Positions 24,308-35,462 of a stretch of DNA of 64,000 nucleotides are shown here, piece by piece. A model generated the notes under the pieces. It saw only the letters and a list, made by a program, of their open reading frames with translations. It was not told where the DNA came from and made no database searches. How positions within the stretch are numbered: position 1 is the stretch's first letter; the number at the start of each line of letters is the position of its first letter. This stretch comes from Tetmemena sp. SeJ-2015 (Eukaryota > Ciliophora > Spirotrichea > Sporadotrichida > Oxytrichidae). The position numbers and the translations under genes are program-made. The stretch lies in NCBI GenBank assembly GCA_027382625.1, contig JAJKFJ010020768.1, forward strand, positions 62,001 through 126,000, read 5' to 3'.

Positions 24308-24805
24308 ATGAGCCGCATGAGTTGCAAGATCCCCAGCCTACTAGGATCCCAAGACCTTGAAGTTGATTCTAGACATAGACTTGAATGAGTTAGACCTAGT
24401 TGATCCAACTATTGCGCTTCAGCAGGTCAACAAAGGAAGTGGCTTAAATCAAAATGGATAGGTGGATAACACCTACATTTCAGGCGTGAGTAGTTTTAAT
24501 CCTCCTCATAATTTGAATGCCTCTTCAATTATTTGAATGTTTTTGTTTTTATTATAAATTACGAACAACTACCTATCAACTAATACCAACTATCACTCTT
24601 CAGCAGCTGGCAAGTTACACCAAAAGTAAAATTCAGGAGGAGTTCACAGCAGTTAAGCAGCATAGTAGTTGGAGAGCAACGCATAAGAGTTGCTTCAGAT
24701 GATCAAGCAAGAACAAGAGAACATAAAGAGAGTCACAGATCACAAGTACAAGCAATTTCACAGATAAACTATACTAATTAACTCATAAATTACTGTAAGA
24801 TGAAT
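24308..24805 (+). CDS. Small coding island between the two TTLL halves
   Basis: Two + strand stretches look coding with table 6: about 24360-24530 (NELDLVDPTIALQQVNKGSG, then SSFNPPHNLNASS) and about 24560-24800 (HSSAAGKLHQKQNSGG, then a helical NIKRVTDHKYKQFHRQT, ending at a TGA near 24803). The AT-rich piece near 24540 looks like an intron or IES. An ATG at 24308 opens a different frame, and a CTTGAA repeat at about 24356 and 24380 hints at a 24-nt insert. No family is known. It could be a small gene or stray MDSs of another scrambled gene. Confidence 0.5.
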
Positions 24806-25500
24806 TAAGTTTAGTAGCAAGAATATTTAAATGCCATTAACTAAAAATGAGAAAGTCACAAATAATTTTAAATTAGTTTTGAAAATAAAATAGATTAATC
24901 AAATGAATTTACTAATTATCGGGAAATCAAAATAAAACAAAGCATTAAAGAAATAAATAGAAGGATCAATCAATAGTTTTGAAGTCTTTATGATTAAATG
25001 CACGTGAAATTAGTTTTTGTTAAAGGTAAAAATTTCAGTTAAAAATATGATTACCGACTAACTAAAACTAAAATTAAAAAGCACCGTATGAAAGTCTATG
25101 ATTCTTATCCACATATCTTATTAAGAAAAAGCTATTATAAATTATATTTTTTAGGATGAATATATTTTTTTCTCTCCATATATATCCATGTTTTTTTGCT
25201 AAATTTCAAAAGACATTTGATTTTGTAAAGCGTTTTTATAGTTTGCTATAATTTAAAATTTAAATGTATATTCTAAATAAATTTTTATTTCATTAAGATG
25301 TAGTATGATCCTCTATTGCTACATCAGCATATTTAAACTTATTTGTTGTTAATACTTCTAAACTAATCATTCCTAAATCGTAATCCTGTATAATTATGAT
25401 TAGAGATTGAGTTATGGAAAATTGTATGGTTGATGGATAATTATTAATATGTAGAATATGAAAGGGAGAAAAAGTGAAATGAATTAACTCTAATTAATAA
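24806..25500. other. AT-rich non-coding stretch
   Basis: Strongly AT-rich, with no coding character on either strand. Confidence 0.5.
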
Positions 25501-25504
25501 AATG

Positions 25505-26030
25505 ATTAAAATAGTGCCCACTGCTGCCACTGTCATTTCCTCCCAGACTGCAACAGCAACACTTCTACCACTAATACTACTAACCCCTCTAAACAGTCCA
25601 CCTAGAACTACAATGATAATAAGAATTACAATATACTCTCTTATTTTTAGCTTCTATAAGAATCTAGCGGTCGATATATCGCCAATTACAAACAATAAGA
25701 ATCAGGCGCAGACAGTTGTAGATAACTCAAGTAAGACGGTAAGGTATTCATCCAACAAATATATTCATAAATCTCTTTTCAAGAAGATTAAGAAAAAATT
25801 GAAGGGACCTAAAATATTTAAAACTGGTTTATTGAAAATACACATCAACAATAATTCTAAAAAGTACTTTTTTTGCGTCCCGAAGAATTATTCTTGCTTA
25901 TTTCGATCTTTTTTCCAGCTACTTATCTATTTTTAGAAGGAAGTTGTGTAGGTTCAGTCCAAAATATAACATTCTAAGGCTCAGCAACATAATAAAATAG
26001 CTTGTTAGCCACCATTAAACTTTTTTATTA
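25505..26030 (+). CDS. Coding island with Cys/His cluster, no clear start
   Basis: With TAA/TAG as Gln, one frame reads a Cys/His cluster (HCCHCHFLPDC) then an N/T/S-rich region (NTSTTNTTNPSKQSTQNYND) and a polar Q-rich part to about 25860. The standard-code ORF over the same bases is in another frame and reads less naturally. I find no ATG in the right frame and no TGA before the TTLL start at 26041. It may be an internal MDS of a scrambled gene rather than a complete gene. Confidence 0.4.
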
Positions 26031-26040
26031 TATAAGAAAA

Positions 26041-26780
26041 TGCCTGTGAGTAAATATGATAACTTCGATCCTAACGCACTCTCTGACGACGAAGATAACT
26101 CTTGGGCAGACGATTTGTCAAATTCAGGTGCTTCAGGAGGAGCTGATGATGATTATTATGGAGAGGAAGATGGAGATTACGGAGAAGAATCAGTGATGAA
26201 GCACAGCAAGGTTCAAGATGACTCAATGTTGCAAGTTGCTTGTGGGGACGAGAGTGGATACTCAGTAAAAAAGAAGACTAACAAACGAGTTTGTATCAAT
26301 TCTAATATGATAATCTTAATTATGATCCTCAAAATGAATTCGATAGTTTGAATGTCTACTGCACCGAGTATGATGTTGTTAAAAAGGTAGCGAAGAGAGT
26401 GTGCAACTACAAACTCAAAGAATAAGAGGAGGATCACGAAGGTGCAATTATCAAAGGACAAGGAGGATAAAAGCTAAGTCCAATTTGGGACATTTCTTGG
26501 CATGATTTAGCAATCACTCCTGACTACATGAGCAAGATGCATTCTTATCAGAAAGTAAAATACATCGCATGCTTTAATCTCTTTAGGTTAATCACTTCCC
26601 CGGTATGTATGTTGTCTGTCGGAAAAATTTTCTTGCTAGAAATCTCATGAAAATGCAGAGACAGTTTCCTGAAGAATACTCTTTCTTTCCAAAGACTTGG
26701 CTATTGCCTTCAGAGCAAATTGAATTCAGGAATCAATTCTAAAGTATAGGTGCAAATGGAAAAGCTAATCCAAAGCCACC
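26041..26780 (+). CDS. TTLL glutamylase, N-terminal half (scrambled gene, segment 1)
   Basis: The ATG at 26041 begins an acidic N-terminus (MPVSKYDNFDPNALSDDEDN) with a D/E/Y/G-rich stretch. It is followed by the first half of the TTLL domain: WDISWHDLAITPDYMSKM, NHFPGMYVVCRKNFLARNL, FPEEYSFFPKTWLLPSEQ, and SIGANGKANPKPP. A 32-nt GT-AG intron (about 26557-26588) splits QK from VNHFPGM. A frame change near 26290 suggests a small IES. The homology stops at the pointer AAGCCACC (26773-26780); beyond it the + strand has no TTLL similarity, and the rest of the domain lies inverted at 24200-23068. Together the halves give one full-length enzyme of the usual domain order. Confidence 0.9.
26773..26780 (+). 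other. Pointer at scrambled junction, copy 1 (AAGCCACC)
   Basis: Last eight bases of TTLL coding on the + strand, identical to the first eight bases of TTLL coding on the - strand at 24200-24193. Confidence 0.85.
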
Positions 26781-26814
26781 AAAATAAATTCAACATTTGG
26801 TTCAGGAGGAAATA

Positions 26815-29800
26815 ATATTCATAGCTCTCTATGTTGCTAATGAAATCATTTTACTACTTTATTTCATCTAAATCTATCTGGAATCCTTGTTGTTTCTTAG
26901 AATTTCTTTTTCTGGTTTTGGATATGAGACCTACAAATTTTTCAATTTGGTTTGTCATGATATTCATCTGTTGTCTCATTCTTGCTAAAAAAAGCTATTA
27001 TAAATAGTTATCTTGACATTTCTGATTCCTGCATTTGATTTTAAGTTCTAAGTGTACATATTTCCTCAAACTGAGCAGACACCATACTTTGGCTTTGCTA
27101 TAGAGCGAGCGAAGCTTCCTCTGTAATCTATCTCTCAGGTGATTTTACAGCTCTTTAATTGGTGATGTTCGAATTATTCTGATGCACTCTAGCGCTGTTA
27201 ATCTCCTCATCAGTAACGTTTGTTGGCATTAAATAGCTCTCTTAAGGTACTTTTGATCCAGCATCTGCTTTAATAAAAGAAGTCTAGATACCCACATCTA
27301 GTGCTTCATAAAATTCTTAATCATCCCTCACAAGCTCTTTCAGATTTTTCAACGCTGACTTCTTTCTGAAAGAACTGCCTGAATCAAATGCAGCGCCTGA
27401 GTATACTGCTACATTCGTACTTGAATTTCCTCCGTTTCCTGAAATTCCTGGCTTTCTATTAGATAAAGCTCCCTAGTCATTAGTAGAGTTGGATCTTGGC
27501 TAATTATAGCTACCTCCTGCAGCACTTTAGGAATTCAAGCCTTGACCTTGGGTCTTTGAACGTGATCTTATCCTATTCTTATTATGCTAGATAAAATTCC
27601 TAATTTTTCTGGCATCTGCTCCATTCAATTCCTTTCAATGGAACTTAAAAATTTCTTTTAAGACTCTTATAAATTAGCACCGTTAAGATAAGAAGCAGGT
27701 TTTTCTGAATCAAATTCTTTCGTCTGGACCTCCTCCTTGAATTCAGTCTTTTTCTCCACTCCAACTATATCGCAGTAGATTTTATGTTAAAGCTACCTCA
27801 GCTCAGTCTCTTTGTCAGAGCAGATTCTTAAATATATATATACTCCTAGATATCATATTTTTGCTAAGATGTCTCTCCACTCATCAATTTCCAACTTCAA
27901 ATCATCAATGGCTTCTTTAGCTTGAAAAACAAGTTATTTAAGTCTTTCGCATCCTTCACACTCATCCTCAGAAACTTGCTTAAACTCAATTTATAATCAT
28001 TTTTTAGCTAGTTGGTATTTGCTATGTCTTGCTGAGATTCATTTTCAACATTATCTTCTTATTTACAAGCCTAGTCGTTTATTTTTGCTCTAAGAGGAGA
28101 CTATTAGAGCTGAGACGATTAGTCCTAGAAGTCTTATACTTAATATTCCAATACGTTCGAAGAAGAGTCTTATTCTGTGAACCTAAAATAAGAAAGAAGC
28201 ATTAAATTGAGTTATTTAAATCTTCGTAAGTTACTATCCTCCTGGCAATTATCTTAATTCTTGTATTGCAGAGTAGAGTTGTTGCGCATCAGTTTCTAGG
28301 GAGAGAGATTAGTAGGGGCTAAATTATTAACTTTTTGCACTTGCATTCCTTTCATGTTAACTATTGGCCTTATCTTAACATCCAAGATAGAACTTGACTT
28401 TTGCTACTAAATTAATAATTATAGTATGGCTGAGGGTGAGCATCATGAGAATTAGTCCTTGAATTTGTATTCTAAAGTGAGAACTGATTTTGCTGATTTT
28501 ATTAAAACTAGCGGCTCTTTTGAATTATTTGCTTGTTGGTTGCCTCCAAATAAAGCGCAGTTGCTATTACTGTGCAAAATCCCTGATCCTGCATTCATCA
28601 AACTGTGCAGATAACTATGCTGTTGGGGCTTGGAAAGTATAGCCATTACCATTTGTGAGAGAGTTGTTTTATCTCATTACACTTGACCCTCTATAATAAT
28701 TATCTTAAATAATGTAGAATAAGATTAATTTTAGGGGCTGTAGGATTGTTGATATTTGAGATTGTTTGACTCTGCATTGAAAGTTTCTTTCCTTTTTTCT
28801 CTGACAATATCAGACTATCCTCAGTATCTGATAACAATACATTTAAAGGATTAAATTGCAGATAGGTGTTTCTTGCTACTTGCATTTGCATTGACTCCAC
28901 TTCCTGCATTTACTCTTTCAAAACTCTAGATGAAGCTTCTTTATTTGAACCTGCGTTTCAAGTCAGAGTTTTTATTCTGCTGATCTTACAAGTCTGATTC
29001 TAGCTGCTCAATATACTACTACAAATTTCTTATCTTTTGCTGAGCATCCTCATCTTCTCCAAGTCCTGGACCTTCTTATACTTTGGTTGGCGAATAGTCT
29101 CCGCTCTTCAGCACGAGTTGATAAGGCAAAGACGAATTAATTTGAGTGAACTTTGGAGCGATATGATTAAAAAAAATAATTTCTGTCAGTATGGAAGATT
29201 TACTTTCTTATTGAGTTTGCTCTAACAAAAGTGCCTGTGCTGCTAGGCTAGTTGAAGCTTTGTTTACCATTACTAAGTGAATCTTTGGGAGAGGAGAGGT
29301 CAAAGATGCACTACTGTAAGTAAATTCTAATAAGAATTAACATTTCTTACTGCTGATTGCTTGGACTGAGTTCAAATTAAAGACTTCCACTAGGCCCCAT
29401 GCCATTCATTACGATTGCCTATTGCTAGATGCTATTGGCTGATACATCGCTTCTTCTTTAGTTCTGCGATCCTGAGTTTTATTTGCCATTCGAGTAAAGC
29501 TGATTGTTCTGATTTAGCCCACTTATGTTAATGTATTTTTGAGGATTTACAGTGTTTTGCATATCTGATCCAGTCGTGTAATATTTGAACTCGTTATATA
29601 CGACGGTAGCCTTCTATCCGGAGTTTTGAGTCTTAGAAATTTAAAAACAAAGCTCTATATAATAAGTCTTGTTACAATATGGAGCTGGAATATTTCTAGA
29701 TTCTGCTGATAAGACCTGTGCTTGTTGATGCAAGTTGCTTTACATTTAATAATTGAGACTCATAACTTTTCCTCTACCCCTGTCCATTTGTTGAGTGATC

Positions 29801-31370
29801 AGAGTGATTAGTAGTAGTCTCTTAAACAGCCGCTCGACTCATATTGGATTATGAAGGCTTAATTTAAGGAGACATGGGTTGTGGCAAATGTCTCTAAGGA
29901 GTTAAGTTCTGATATGAGCTGCCACCGTGATTCAAAGTCTTCCCCTCGTTTCTTTATACACTTGACTGAGCAGATAGTACAGCCTAATCCATCGATTCAT
30001 TTTAGCTCACAGGAGTCACTCTTTCTAATCTATTCTCGAATCTTTGATCACCTCTATTTTCTTAATAGGAATAGACTCTAGTTTTTTGAGGTTGAGAATT
30101 TGAGTTAGTATTTTGGTGATGATTGCCCTCTGGGGTGAACACCTGACGATTTAGATTCTTATTGATCTAATTTGGGACTATAGAGTTTAGAGGCTACTTG
30201 CTATTCTTAGAGGTAGTTGAGTTAGAGCTTTGTCCATTTAAAAGCTGGTTTAACTTTTAGTTGGGAGTGACCAAGCTCTAATCACAGCTATTCTTATTGG
30301 TTTGATGGTTACTATTTTAAAAAGAAAATTCAGCTAAATTTGCTGCAGATTAGACATGGAAATTCTAACCTTAGGAACTGGTTGAAGAGACGACTCTCTC
30401 TGACTGTAGGTTTTTATTTTGACCTTAAACTCCAGCCATGTTGCCCTTTGTGTTTACTCTTAAACTTGGCTATGACTGAACCTGCTGGGGAACTACAGGT
30501 ATTCCCCTTCCTTTATAATTGCCTTAGTCCTACTTTCCTGGGTAAGCTGTTTGGGCAGAGGCCCCAGAGAGGAGCATGTTTTCTTTGAAGTCACTCTCTG
30601 ATGTGCAGTCAAAACAATCATTCAAAAGTAAATCGCTTATTTTTGTCTTGAAGCGAGAAAATTTGGTTTACACTTCCCATCTGTAGACTTTAAAATTGCT
30701 GCTGTTGACGATAGTTAGTTGGCAGACTGGCTAGATTCTAAACTGGAGGATATGGACATAAATCTTAGCCTCCTCCTGCTCCAATAAAGCGGTTCGAACT
30801 GAAGTCATCAATAAAATTTGGCTTTTCATTTTTACTTTAAACCTACAATATACTCACTGGGTTGCTCTTTGAAGATGTCAGACTGATAATCGCAGCAACT
30901 GCTGTTAAAATCAGTATCATCTGGACTTTAAATCACATTGAAGCCTTCAATTTAAAGCGTCATGGGGTCTCTCTATCTTCCAGATATAGACTCTATCTGA
31001 TTGATGATGTTTCTCTCCTCTCCATTGTCAAAATACTCTCCATCATGCTCAAAATAGGTATTAATAAATCATAGTTGGGGATGATCTCCTGGTCGCATAC
31101 TATTTATACTTTCTGCTCTTCAAATTCCTGTTTATGAAAAGGGCTCTTCATAATTACTTATATCGTTGAATACATAGTTCGAAGGTGCGGGGCCCTTCTT
31201 CCTTCCTCTTTGAGATTGCTGATATTAGCTGGAAAGTTGATAAGCACCGCCTCCTCCATTGGATACTCCTTTCTTAATATGTATATTTTTTTAATATAAA
31301 TACCTTCATAATAAATAATAATCTTGCCTCTTTGAAAGTTGCTGTTATGGTTGTTGCTGATTGAAGCCAT
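26815..31370 (-). CDS. Large coiled-coil, N/Q-rich protein, heavily interrupted
   Basis: Starts at the ATG at 31370 (MASISNNHNSNFQRG) and reads downward through many blocks: GGAYQLSSQYQQSQRGRKK, an acidic YFEHDGEYFDNGEERN, Q/N-rich regions at 30200-30750, a coiled coil near 29000 (GEDEDAQQKIRNLQQYIEQL), another near 27900 (CERLKQLVFQAKEAIDDLKL), S/R-rich 27300-27600, and a final helix near 26900-26960 (MTNQIEKFVGLISKTRKRN). Three pointer-bounded inserts near the 5' end are resolved; at least ten further frame changes are not. It may be more than one gene. No family is recognised. The end near 26815 abuts the TTLL N-terminal half tail-to-tail. Confidence 0.5.
31054..31074 (-). other. Candidate IES, 17 nt, pointer ATAG
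   Basis: ATAG at 31054-31057 and 31071-31074. Removing 17 nt joins PNY to FEHDGEYFDNGEE and corrects the frame. Confidence 0.65.
31115..31149 (-). other. Candidate IES, 28 nt, pointer GCTCTTC
   Basis: A 7-bp repeat at 31115-31121 and 31143-31149 bounds an insert with an in-frame TGA. Removal gives NYEEQKVQIVCDQEIIPNY and avoids two stops at once. Confidence 0.75.
31249..31330 (-). other. Candidate IES, 77 nt, pointer GCCTC
   Basis: GCCTC at 31249-31253 and 31326-31330. The very AT-rich 77-nt insert shifts frame. Its removal joins SNFQRGG to AYQLSSQYQQ. Confidence 0.7.
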
Positions 31371-31574
31371 TATTTATTCGAGCTGTTTTCTTTCTGCAAA
31401 CAATAAATTAATTAGTAACTCTATTAAACTTTGCTCAGATTTAAAATCAAATTTAACAGACAAATTATAGTCACCACCACTCCATCTTATTAATAATTAA
31501 CTTTAAGGGAAGCAGTGTAGTGGTTTTAATTTAATCGAAGCTTATAATTAAGAATATTAAATTTCAAATAGAGA
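31371..31574. promoter_or_regulatory. Divergent intergenic region
   Basis: About 200 nt separate two divergent ATGs (31370 - and 31575 +). AT-rich. It must hold both promoters if both starts are right, but no motif can be named. Confidence 0.35.
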
Positions 31575-34500
31575 ATGGAAGATAACTACTCAGATACCGA
31601 ACATATAAGTAAGAACCAAACCATTCAAACAGTATATTAAACTTAAACTTGAAAACATAATTCTCCTTTGTGGCTTGATAATTGTGATTAAAGCTTGATC
31701 ATTTAGTTCGTGGAAAGAGAAACGATAAATTCTAAAAGCGAGTGCTTGCACTGAAGGGACTCGCCACATCTTTGCTGGTATTCGGCTCAGTTTTAAGTAA
31801 GTCAAGCAAGAGGAAATATAAAACAAGCTAAGAGATCATCTCTCTTTATGAATACCCATATTGACTATAATTTGTAGCTGTATTCGCTGGAATTACTTGG
31901 AACAATAACTCCAATGAGATCCTACGAGGACTGATGTTCACTGGCCTCGTGACGGTGTTTGCATCAATAATTGGACTTGTTGGGTGCAACAGATTTTTAT
32001 ATGCTTTATTAAGATGCCTGAGTGCATTTGAAGTAGTTAAGGTTTCAAAAATGAAGAAGAGCCCAGGCCAGGAGTCTCTCCTAATCTTCTTCTACTTCAA
32101 CTTCCTCCTATTCTGCAGCTACCTACTATTCGGCACTTGGTGCTTCTTCTATCAAGACGATGTTTCCACTTGGCTTATCAAATATATTTAAGCTTGATGC
32201 AAAGTACTCTGAGAATAGTGAAAATTGGGAGAAAGATTTCAAAAATATCAAGCTAGATACAGTTCAGTAGAATATCTCTTTGATCCTATCAATTGCAGGG
32301 TGCATCTGCCTTGTAGTAGCTCTGATCAACTTCATGTGCATTCACTACGCCATCAAGGTATCTCAATACTTTGAGACTATTCACACAGTCGTGCAAGTGC
32401 AAAACATGGTTCTTGTACTTAACTCCTTCTTGATTATCTACGCTGGAGCTGTGGCATCTACTTACTATGGAGTGCCTTATGTCTAAGAGACCGAGCCAGA
32501 GTATCTTCCTCAAGTCTTGATTTATTATTGAGTCTAACTTATGATATTTAATTTGCACTGGAGTAGCTATGATTGTAGTGGCATACCTAGGCTTCATGGC
32601 TTCAAGAGCTGAGTCTAAAGTTGGTCTTATAGCTTACTACAGTCTTTTGTGTTATTCTAATGATCAACTTCCTTGTCTTCATTGTACTCATGAACTTTGG
32701 AGCTCAAGTTTTGCAAGAGCAGCTAGAGGAGAAGTGCTACGAAGTGATGCCCTATTTCCATAAAAACTTCTATGAGTCATTTGGATGCGTAAAGAAGTAC
32801 TTATCAAATACCACAGACCCAAACAATCTTTAATGCTAAAAGCAACAGGTTGCAGCAATTTGGGAACAAAATGTAGATGTTTTAATTGATGAGCAGAGTG
32901 AGTATTCAACTTATAACTCCATCATTTGTTAACGTAATCTATGTTTTACTACGGCTGCTTGAACAATAGCTGTTGCACTGCTATGATTGCATTCGTAAAG
33001 GCTAAATTTAACTTCTTAGCTGCTTTTTGCGTAGTTGCATTCTTCTTCTGCATGGTAGCTATCTTGACTGCTCAGTACATGTATCGCAAAGTCAAGAAAT
33101 ACAACACACTTATTTTCTCTCACAGAAACGACAAATACCTCTTTGCACTTAAATTATATGTGTGGAGTATGTTGCTAACTTTTTTAACTTTTGGTTTTGT
33201 GCACAATCGGTCTCGCAGCTGTGGTGAGTGTTTACTGGCCTCATGGACCCAAAGCCCTTCCTCAGCCAGACAAAAACAGATTTGAGATAAGTGACAAAGA
33301 TACTCTCTATAAGTTTAATTAATTGTATGACTTATAAGTTTTACGATTTGCATCAAGACAGAGATATCGGCTTGGGAACTGTAAATGACGACGGTTGGTG
33401 GAGCTTTGATCGTATTCAACTATTCTAGGAGGAGTATGAGCCAGAAACTCAAACCACTAGCGATAGCTCTTAAAACAAGAAGACCTCATCTGACTCTTCT
33501 GATGGCAGGCTTGAAGTTGAGGTGGCCATCCATGCTTTCCCCACTGGAGAATTCAAAGTATATAACTCTCACAATAAGCATTGTTGTTTCTTTATACTGT
33601 TATAATTTTAATACCACTAGAGTTGATCAATCTCACGCAAATAAGATAGTGATCACAGGGCCAGTTGCTGAAGTTAATAAGACCATGGCCACCCTCTACT
33701 ACAAACCAGGATGCATAATTAACCCTTCAAATTCACTTGAGCTTAATATAACATTCTGCCTATACCCTCCTAGTAGACTACTTCAAGCAGCACCATAGCA
33801 AAACGTAACACCATCCACTCCTTCATGCTAGCTTTATTTTTTTAAAAAAGCTTGTTGGAGAATCGAGAAGATATAAGTTAAGCACCAATCTTAATTCAGG
33901 AAGCTTAAGAAAATACAGGGGAAAGATTTTTCAGCTTAATTTTAGATTTTAAGTTGGTTGAGGAAAATCTTGAAGCATCTGGAACTGCAAACTACTTCAA
34001 ATAAGTTCAGAGTCCTTCAAGCGATATCAAGCTATCTGTCAGCTTCCCATAGTTTAAGGATTGCTCTGCTTTAGTGCAATCGTTGACTCAATGGCGTTTT
34101 TGAATTCAATATGAGCTTAAATAATTATTAGTAAAAAAAAGCATCTTGAACATGTCCATTCCTTATTTAATGAAAATCAAGGCTGAGAGAACAATTTACC
34201 CTGTGCCAATTACATTTGACTACTTCGTGGGTGGTCTTCCTCACACCTCGGTAGTCGAGTTAGGAACTTATGCATTTAAAATCATTTCTATAAAATCACA
34301 TTCTTCATGACAGATAACAAAATGCACAACGTATCTGGAAGAGTCTATGAAGCATTTACCAACAGAACTTTTTCAGACGACTACACTCTTTCAGTGTACT
34401 AAGGATATGGAGAAATGGCAAATTCTACTTCCTCTCTTGACGCTTATGAGGTTCTTGATTAGTATGGAAATGGTTTGTACTACACTGGGTATTTCGAATT

Positions 34501-35299
34501 GCAAGATCTTAAGGCAGGTCCATATGTTGCAGTTGTGGATGCTCATCCTGACTTTATGCGCAACTTCTAGCGTTTCTATGCTCTTCCCTCTCCTCCTTTC
34601 TCAAAGCATATGAGAGCTATTCCCATCGTACCTATACTTGAACCTGGTGAACTCGCTTTAGTGCTATTTTAAAAATTTTAGTAATTGCTCACTTGGGGCT
34701 ACTCACCCAAAGATCTTGATATTCATGTAGAATTTGTAGGTGGACCAACTGTGCTCTGCAAGGCTGACTATAGCATGCATCACTGCGGAGGAGTCCACTA
34801 TATGACTGACTCTCTTGAGGGTGGTGACAGAGGAGCAGATGTAATAAAGTTCGATTACATCGGTGACTACCAATACTTGGTGTATGTGTCTCATTTTAGA
34901 GGTAGACTAAACAATACAGCACCAATCGCTAAAGGAGAATAAGATGTTCCTCTTTCTGACTCCCAAGCTTAACTAAAGGTCTTTGCTCCACACTACTCAT
35001 GGCCTGTCTATATCTTTGACGTTCCAGCTGCAGCTTCAAACCCTACTAACATTTTAAATGTAGTATAAAATAGTTCACTATTAATTCTAACAACTACTGG
35101 ACGGTCTTTTGCTTAAGTGGCAAAGATGGACTTAGAAGACTAGCTCCTATCAATTAACTTACGCAAGGATCTCCTGATGCTAGTCTCTGTCACGAAATAT
35201 ATGGAAACCGTAAGTTCTTATATCTTATTAAATATGTATATAGCCGAAGCACTTAAGAACTCAGAGCTAGATGAAGACATCGATGATGGCAGCGAATGA
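31575..35299 (+). CDS. Multi-pass membrane protein with large extracellular region
   Basis: The ATG at 31575 opens a short polar N-terminus. At least four hydrophobic segments follow: near 31935-31990, 32080-32150, 32280-32350 and 32640-32700. The second and third are in a tetraspanin-like arrangement, followed by a loop with Cys (EEKCYEVMPYFHKNFYESFG, YGCLNNSCC) and another membrane span near 33000-33090. Beyond 33280 the protein is polar with beta-type segments: VSGRVYEAFTNRTFSDDYTL near 34340 and WGYSPKDLDIHVEFVGG near 34700. The last resembles DUF2135/YfaP-type domains (a weak guess). A GT-AG intron lies about 35211-35240, then an acidic tail to TGA 35297-35299. Many frame changes indicate unresolved IESs or introns. 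No specific family assignment is safe. Confidence 0.65.
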
Positions 35300-35462
35300 A
35301 GAAATCATCATTTTAACTTTTTCCTTAAATTAGTATTCTAAACTATCATGACAGCAAAATTCTTAATAAATTTGATTAAAGAATTACTGATTCCACAAAC
35401 TTAAATCAAAATTGTCTGCTCTTCTTTTTCTTCTTTAACAAAGTTAATCAATTGAAAAATTC
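35300..35462. other. Convergent spacer
   Basis: 163 nt between two convergent stop codons. AT-rich, with no coding signal. Confidence 0.5.

Noticed and set aside
25502..25936. 144-codon standard-code ORF (MIKIVPTAATV...)
   Set aside because: A different frame with Gln-coding TAA/TAG gives a more protein-like, N/T-rich and Cys/His-bearing sequence, and no homology supports the ORF.
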